Assembly (NCBI RefSeq): GCF_044360475.1
Contig: NZ_CP043494.1
Location: forward strand, 11,036,001-11,100,000
Reading direction: 5' to 3'
Source: Archangium minus
GTDB taxonomy: Bacteria; Myxococcota; Myxococcia; Myxococcales; Myxococcaceae
DNA length: 64,000 nucleotides
Shown here: positions 59,960 through 64,000 of the stretch, one piece after another
Position numbering within the stretch: the stretch's first letter is position 1
Layout: each line of letters starts with the position of its first letter
Translations under genes and position numbers: made by a program
The notes under the pieces: generated by a model
The model's input: only the letters and a program-made list of their open reading frames with translations
Database searches by the model: none
What the model was told of the DNA's origin: nothing

Positions 59960-60933
59960 TTGATGCTGTAATTGGCTGGCACCCAGGTGTACCCCTTGCC
60001 GTTGGCGCGCACATGGCCAAGGCCTGGGAACGAGACGTGTGCGACGCCCACCCAATACCCCTGCTTCGCGGCGTCAGCATAAGCCTTCGCGCGCTGGGCC
60101 GCCGCTGCCTTGGAATCGACGTCGTACTGGATGGTCACTGAAGGCTCGGGGAACTGCACCGCGGCGACATGCATCACATCACCCCAGAGCACGAGCTTCT
60201 GCCCCTTGCTCTCCACGGAATAGAAGCTGTGCCCGGGAGTGTGACCCGGACTCGCGATGGACCGAATGCCGGGGAACAGCTCGGTGTCACCCTCGAACGT
60301 CTTGAGCCTGCCCGCCGCGACATAGGAATCGAGCGCGATCCTTGCCTCCTGGAACCGGGGCTTCTTGTCGGCCGGAGCCTTCTCCATGTTGTCAGCGTTC
60401 AGCCAGAAATCCACCTCGCGCTTGTCCGCGTAGACGAGCGCCTTCGGGAAGATCTGCTTGCCGCCAACCGTCAGTCCGCCCGAGTGGTCGGTGTGGATGT
60501 GAGTCAGCAGCACCGCGTCGATCTGCTCCGGCTCGTACCCGGCCGCTCGCAGGTTGGGGACCAGCTTGTTGAGGCTCGGTCCGAGGAACTCGCCCGTGCC
60601 GGTGTCCACCAACACCAGCTTGGAGCCGGTATTGATGAGGAAGGCATTGACCGAGGTCTCCACTGGCAGATTGAGGTGCGCATCGGCCAGCAGCTTCTTC
60701 ACATGCTCGGGCCGGGTGTTGGTCAGCACCTTGTCCAGTTCCAGTGGCAAGGTTCCATCGGAAATCACCGTGACTTCGAAATCACCCAGCATCATTCGGT
60801 AGAAGCCCGGGGCCTGAGTCCTGACCTGCGGCGCGGCGGCGTGTGTGGCCGAAGGCGCGAACACTGCGCCCGTCGCAGCAGAGAGGGACACGGCGAGCGT
60901 GGCACGCAAGAGGAAGGTGCGTAGCGTCATCAT
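59953..60933 (-). CDS. Exported MBL-fold metallohydrolase
   Basis: Encodes 326 residues with a signal peptide (about 1-32, THAAA). The di-metal site THIHTDHSGG is near residue 152; the second set is in SPGHTPGHSFY and LWGDVMHVAAV. The layout is that of quorum-quenching lactonase or alkylsulfatase-like class members. The start ATG at 60933 (a second ATG follows) has GGAG 8 nt upstream. Divergent from a TetR gene across three operators, so it is likely induced by its substrate or a related compound. Confidence 0.88.
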   Translation of the reverse strand: MMTLRTFLLRATLAVSLSAATGAVFAPSATHAAAPQVRTQAPGFYRMMLGDFEVTVISDGTLPLELDKVLTNTRPEHVKKLLADAHLNLPVETSVNAFLINTGSKLVLVDTGTGEFLGPSLNKLVPNLRAAGYEPEQIDAVLLTHIHTDHSGGLTVGGKQIFPKALVYADKREVDFWLNADNMEKAPADKKPRFQEARIALDSYVAAGRLKTFEGDTELFPGIRSIASPGHTPGHSFYSVESKGQKLVLWGDVMHVAAVQFPEPSVTIQYDVDSKAAAAQRAKAYADAAKQGYWVGVAHVSFPGLGHVRANGKGYTWVPANYSINQ

Positions 60934-61020
60934 CGGAAGGCTCCAGAAGACCGCGCACGGAACCGCCTCGGACCGTGAGCAACGGCCGACAACGACCCCG
61001 CGGCTGTATATTGTTTCCCT

Positions 61021-61076
61021 GATACCGGCCGGTCTCATGATACCGACCGGTCTCTTTTATGATACCGGTCGGTATC
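61021..61076. promoter_or_regulatory. Triple TetR operator array
   Basis: Three 16-bp sites of consensus GATACCG(G/A)(C/T)CGGT(C/A)TC lie at 61021-61036, 61039-61054 and 61061-61076; the last is a perfect palindrome. Centres are 18 and 22 bp apart. They fill the gap between the MBL-fold gene and its divergent TetR gene, just upstream of the TetR start. Confidence 0.85.
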
Positions 61077-61093
61077 ATCGTCAAGGAAGAATG

Positions 61094-61672
61094 ATGACGG
61101 GCAAGAAGACGACGAAGCCCTCGCCCCGAGAGCGCATCCTCGAGGCCGCCGAGGAGCTCTTCTATCGCGAGGGGATCCGGGGAGTCGGGGTCGAGGCGAT
61201 CGCCGCGAGGGCGGAGACCACCAAGATGGCGCTCTACCGCCATTTCGAGTCCAAGGACGCACTGGTGGCCGAATGGCTCCGCCTCATGGCGGCCCAAGAT
61301 GAGGCGGTCTTCGATCGGCTTGAGTCCGAGCATCCCGGCGACCCACGCGCACAGCTCCTGGGATGGGCGCAAGTCATCGCCGGGAGGCTCTCGGAAGGGT
61401 ACCGGGGTTGCCCGCTCATCAACTCCCTGGCCGAGTTGCCAGACAAGAACCACCCGGCCCGGCAGGTCATCGAAGCACACAAGGCCCGGCATGCGAGGAA
61501 GCTGGCCGCCCTCTGTACTCTGGCCGGCATCCCCGAGCCCGAAGCAGCCGCCAGCGAGATCCTCTTCGTCCTGGAAGGCGCACAGGTCAGCGCACAGTGC
61601 ATGGGCGCCGCGAAGGTTGGCGAGCGCCTCATGCGAATCGTGAAAGCCATCGTGGATGGCAAGGGCGGCTGA
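61094..61672 (+). CDS. TetR/AcrR family regulator
   Basis: Encodes 192 residues. The HTH (RERILEAAEELFYREGIRGV, then VEAIAARAETTKMALYRHFESK) and a C-terminal domain with GCPLINSLAE, a pattern seen in TetR regulators near oxidoreductases and hydrolases. AAGGA is 6 nt from the ATG at 61094; the ATG at 61091 is also possible. It probably represses itself and the MBL-fold hydrolase through the three operators. Confidence 0.9.
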   Translation: MTGKKTTKPSPRERILEAAEELFYREGIRGVGVEAIAARAETTKMALYRHFESKDALVAEWLRLMAAQDEAVFDRLESEHPGDPRAQLLGWAQVIAGRLSEGYRGCPLINSLAELPDKNHPARQVIEAHKARHARKLAALCTLAGIPEPEAAASEILFVLEGAQVSAQCMGAAKVGERLMRIVKAIVDGKGG

Positions 61673-61695
61673 CGACCAGGCCATCGGCCCGTGTC

Positions 61696-62724
61696 TCAGG
61701 CGGTCAGGTCCAGCACCACGCGGCCCTCGATCTTGCCGGCGTGCATGCGCGCGAACACGTCGTTGATGTTCTCCAGCTTGTCGGTGGTCACCGTCGCCTT
61801 GACCTTGCCCTGCGCGGCGAAGGCCAGTGACTCCTGCAGGTCCAGACGGGTACCGACGATCGAGCCGCGCACGGTGATGCCCCTGAGCACCATGTCGAAG
61901 ATGGGCAGCGGGAAGTCGCCCGGCGGCAGGCCGTTGAGCGACACCGTGCCGCCCCGGCGGACCATGCCGAGCGCCTGCTCGAAGGCCTTGGGCGACACCG
62001 CGGTGACCAATGCACCGTGGGCGCCGCCGATCTCCTTCTTGAGGTAGGCCGCCGGATCCGTCTCGCGGCAGTTCACGGTGACGGTGGCGCCGAGTCGTTT
62101 GGCCAGTTGCAGCTTGCCGTCGTCCACGTCCACCGCGGCCACGTTGAGTCCCATCGCCCGGGCATACTGCACCGCCATGTGGCCGAGCCCTCCAACGCCG
62201 GAGATCACCACCCAGTCACCCGGTCGGGTATCGGTCACCTTCAGGCTCTTGTAGACGGTCACGCCCGCGCACAGCACGGGCGCGATCTCCGCGAAGCTCA
62301 CCTTGTCCGGCAAGAGTCCGACATAGTTGGCATTGGCCAGCGCGTACTCAGCGAAGCCACCATTGACCGAGTAGCCCGTGTTCTTCTGCTGCTCGCACAG
62401 GGTTTCCCAGCCACCCAGACAGTGCTCGCAGTAGCCACAGGCCGAGTACAACCAGGGAATGCCGACCCGGTCTCCCTCCTTGACATGGGTGACGCCCTCG
62501 CCGACCGCCACGACGTGGCCGACACCTTCGTGGCCGGGAATGAACGGCGGGTTCGGCTTGACCGGCCAGTCTCCTTCGGCCGCATGCAGATCGGTATGGC
62601 AGACGCCACAGGCGCTGATCTTCACCAGGATGTCGCCGCGCCCGGGACGAGGTATTTCCACCTCCTCGATGCGCAACGGCTTGCCGAATGCACGTACGAC
62701 CGCGGCCTTCATTGTCTTGTTCAT
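61696..62724 (-). CDS. adhP: Zinc-dependent alcohol dehydrogenase
   Basis: Encodes 342 residues, close to the usual AdhP length. Catalytic zinc ligands: Cys in GVCHTDLHAAEGD and the following His/Glu in GHEGVGHVV; structural zinc Cys cluster CGYCEHC; NAD Rossmann motif GVGGLGHMAVQ. It oxidises ethanol/propanol or reduces aldehydes with NAD. GGGGG 8 nt upstream supports the ATG at 62724. It follows an aldehyde dehydrogenase gene on the same strand, separated by a REP-like doublet, fitting an alcohol-to-acid route. Confidence 0.92.
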   Translation of the reverse strand: MNKTMKAAVVRAFGKPLRIEEVEIPRPGRGDILVKISACGVCHTDLHAAEGDWPVKPNPPFIPGHEGVGHVVAVGEGVTHVKEGDRVGIPWLYSACGYCEHCLGGWETLCEQQKNTGYSVNGGFAEYALANANYVGLLPDKVSFAEIAPVLCAGVTVYKSLKVTDTRPGDWVVISGVGGLGHMAVQYARAMGLNVAAVDVDDGKLQLAKRLGATVTVNCRETDPAAYLKKEIGGAHGALVTAVSPKAFEQALGMVRRGGTVSLNGLPPGDFPLPIFDMVLRGITVRGSIVGTRLDLQESLAFAAQGKVKATVTTDKLENINDVFARMHAGKIEGRVVLDLTA

Positions 62725-62791
62725 GCAAATACCCCCGTTTGCTTGTGTATGAGACGTCCGATGAATCTCTCGACGGAATCGGGTTGCGCAT

Positions 62792-62957
62792 GCTCCCTCT
62801 CCCTCTGGGAGAGGGCGGGGGGTGAGGGTATGTCTCCCCGTGCTGTTCCCTGACCTGGTTCGTCTCGGAGCACGAGACTCCTGGTCCTTGTTTCCATTCA
62901 GGAACACCGGGTGGGAAATACCCTCACCCTAGCCCTCTCCCAGAGGGAGAGGGGACA
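62792..62957. repeat. REP-like inverted doublet (REPIN-type)
   Basis: Two copies of one sequence in opposite orientation: the left arm (62792-62831) and right arm (62918-62957). Each contains the palindrome CCCTCTCCCTCTGGGAGAGG, followed by a GGTGAGGGTAT-type side. They are joined by a spacer of about 86 bp and would fold into one large hairpin. Such REP doublets (REPINs) are mobilised by RAYT transposases; none is seen here. It lies between adhP and the aldehyde dehydrogenase gene. Confidence 0.8.
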
Positions 62958-62991
62958 TCCACGGAGTCTCGAGAACTCCGCGGGTATTTCA

Positions 62992-64000
62992 TTAGAAGAA
63001 ACCCATCGCCTTGGGCGAGTAGCTGACGAGCAGGTTCTTCGTCTGCTGGTAGTGGCTCAGCATCATCCGATGGTTCTCACGGCCAATGCCCGACTGCTTG
63101 TAGCCACCGAAGGCCGCGTGCGCCGGATACAGGTGGTAGCAGTTCGTCCAGACGCGGCCCGCCTGGACCTCGCGGCCAACCCGATACGCCGTCGATGCGT
63201 CGCGCGTCCACACTCCCGCGCCAAGGCCGTACAGCGTCTCGTTCGCGATCTTCAGCGCCTCGTCCACGTCCTTGAAGGATGTGACGGAGACCACCGGTCC
63301 GAAGATCTCCTCCTGGAAGATCCGCATCCGGTTGTTGCCCTGGAAGATGGTCGGCGCAACGTAGTAGCCGTTCTCCAGGTCACCCCCATGGCGCAGCCGC
63401 TCGCCGCCGAGCAGCAGCTTCGCTCCCTCCTGCTTGCCGATGTCCACGTACGAGAGGATCTTCTCGAGCTGATCGTTCGACGCCTGGGCGCCAATCATCG
63501 TGGCGGTGTCGAGCGGGTTGCCCGTCTTGATCTTCTTCGTCCGCTCGATGGCTCGCGCCAGGAACTCCGCCTGGATCTTCTCGCTGACGAGCGCGCGCGA
63601 AGGACAGGTGCAGACCTCGCCCTGGTTCAGCGCGAACATGGCGAAGCCCTCCATCGCCTTGTCCGCGAAGTCATCGTCCTTCGCGAAGATGTCCTCGAAG
63701 AAGATGTTGGGTGACTTGCCGCCGAGCTCGAGCGTCACCGGAATCAGGTTCTCGGACGCATACTGCATGATGAGCCGGCCGGTGGTGGTCTCCCCAGTGA
63801 AGGCCACCTTCGCCACGCGCTTGTTCATGGCGAGCGGCTTGCCCGCCTCCACGCCAAAGCCGTTCACGATGTTCAGCACACCCGGGGGAAGAAGATCGCC
63901 AATCAGCTCCGCGAGCATGAGGATCGACGCGGGCGTCTGCTCGGCCGGCTTCAGCACCACGGCGTTCCCCGCGGCGAGCGCCGGGGCAAGCTTCCACGCG
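62992..64000 (-). CDS. Aldehyde dehydrogenase (ExaC/AldB-like), N-terminus beyond window
   Basis: 336 codons to the window edge; the N-terminal about 170 residues are missing. Visible: APALAAGNAVVLKPAEQTP, catalytic Glu in TLELGGKSPN, and catalytic Cys in NQGEVCTCPSRA. The end HYQQTKNLLVSYSPKAMGFF matches the NAD-dependent acetaldehyde dehydrogenase ExaC/AldB group. It oxidises short-chain aldehydes to acids, probably acting after AdhP. The next gene downstream on the same strand is adhP, across the REP-like doublet. Confidence 0.93.
   Translation of the reverse strand, partial: AWKLAPALAAGNAVVLKPAEQTPASILMLAELIGDLLPPGVLNIVNGFGVEAGKPLAMNKRVAKVAFTGETTTGRLIMQYASENLIPVTLELGGKSPNIFFEDIFAKDDDFADKAMEGFAMFALNQGEVCTCPSRALVSEKIQAEFLARAIERTKKIKTGNPLDTATMIGAQASNDQLEKILSYVDIGKQEGAKLLLGGERLRHGGDLENGYYVAPTIFQGNNRMRIFQEEIFGPVVSVTSFKDVDEALKIANETLYGLGAGVWTRDASTAYRVGREVQAGRVWTNCYHLYPAHAAFGGYKQSGIGRENHRMMLSHYQQTKNLLVSYSPKAMGFF

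Overview
The window is high-GC, gene-dense DNA that looks like the chromosome of a predatory, social delta-proteobacterium, most likely a myxobacterium of the Cystobacterineae (Archangium/Cystobacter/Melittangium type). The inference rests on content: a Ser/Thr kinase fused to a TonB-like C-terminus, a 1665-residue Ser/Thr-kinase/ATPase/histidine-kinase hybrid, many Cys-rich lipoproteins, secreted proteases and polysaccharide-degrading enzymes, signal-less LysM lysins, and lone GspE N-terminal domains. No rRNA, tRNA or CRISPR array was seen. Both window ends cut genes (a DUF2306 membrane protein at 1, an aldehyde dehydrogenase at 64000).

Layout. 1-3.5 kb: two TetR-controlled modules (membrane protein; FAD monooxygenase), each with visible operator palindromes. 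3.6-5.9 kb: a four-domain LysM/C39/PG-binding/GH19 lysin, followed by remnants of a sigma-54 activator and of a kinase tail. 5.9-9.6 kb: divergent GH9 cellulase and AA10 lytic polysaccharide monooxygenase. 9.7-11.7 kb: SDR and beta-propeller lipoprotein. 12.1-16.0 kb: an IS4-type element split by an IS66-type element, both with intact target duplications; the composite sits in the last codons of a ridA-like gene. 16.4-21.2 kb: rraA and other fragments, a LysM/CHAP-like lysin, two related two-TM membrane proteins flanking an unknown repeat-rich protein, and a TPR protein. 21.3-26.7 kb: two paralogous 750-residue monohaem cytochrome lipoproteins separated by decayed sigma-factor and propeller genes. 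26.9-30.7 kb: a tight four-gene operon (membrane-anchored NMNAT-like enzyme, GNAT, M20 peptidase, isochorismatase-like hydrolase). 30.9-32.1 kb: small lipoprotein plus partner. 32-36 kb: Zn metalloprotease divergent from a GT39-like glycosyltransferase. 36-41.5 kb: chemoreceptor, Old Yellow Enzyme, collagen-like lipoprotein, CBM21-like protein. 41.7-48.4 kb: giant hybrid kinase convergent with a methyltransferase that resembles PhcB-type proteins, preceded by a GspE-N protein. 48.7-55.3 kb: S9 peptidase, lipoprotein, kinase-PEGA-TonB protein, small protein, trypsin-like lipoprotein. 55.4-58 kb: serA, LysR and an Atu4866-like gene. 58-64 kb: PQQ-type sugar dehydrogenase, MBL-fold hydrolase with a divergent TetR and a triple operator, then an aldehyde dehydrogenase/adhP pair separated by a REP-like inverted doublet.

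How the parts work together. Most genes are single units or divergent regulator/target pairs. The secreted enzymes (GH9, AA10, M4-like protease, S9, trypsin-like) fit scavenging of polymers and prey. The most original assemblies are the NMNAT-like/isochorismatase-like operon at 26.9-30.7 kb, the duplicated cytochrome lipoproteins, and the hybrid kinase next to a PhcB-like methyltransferase. The nested transposons can be reconstructed to the base.
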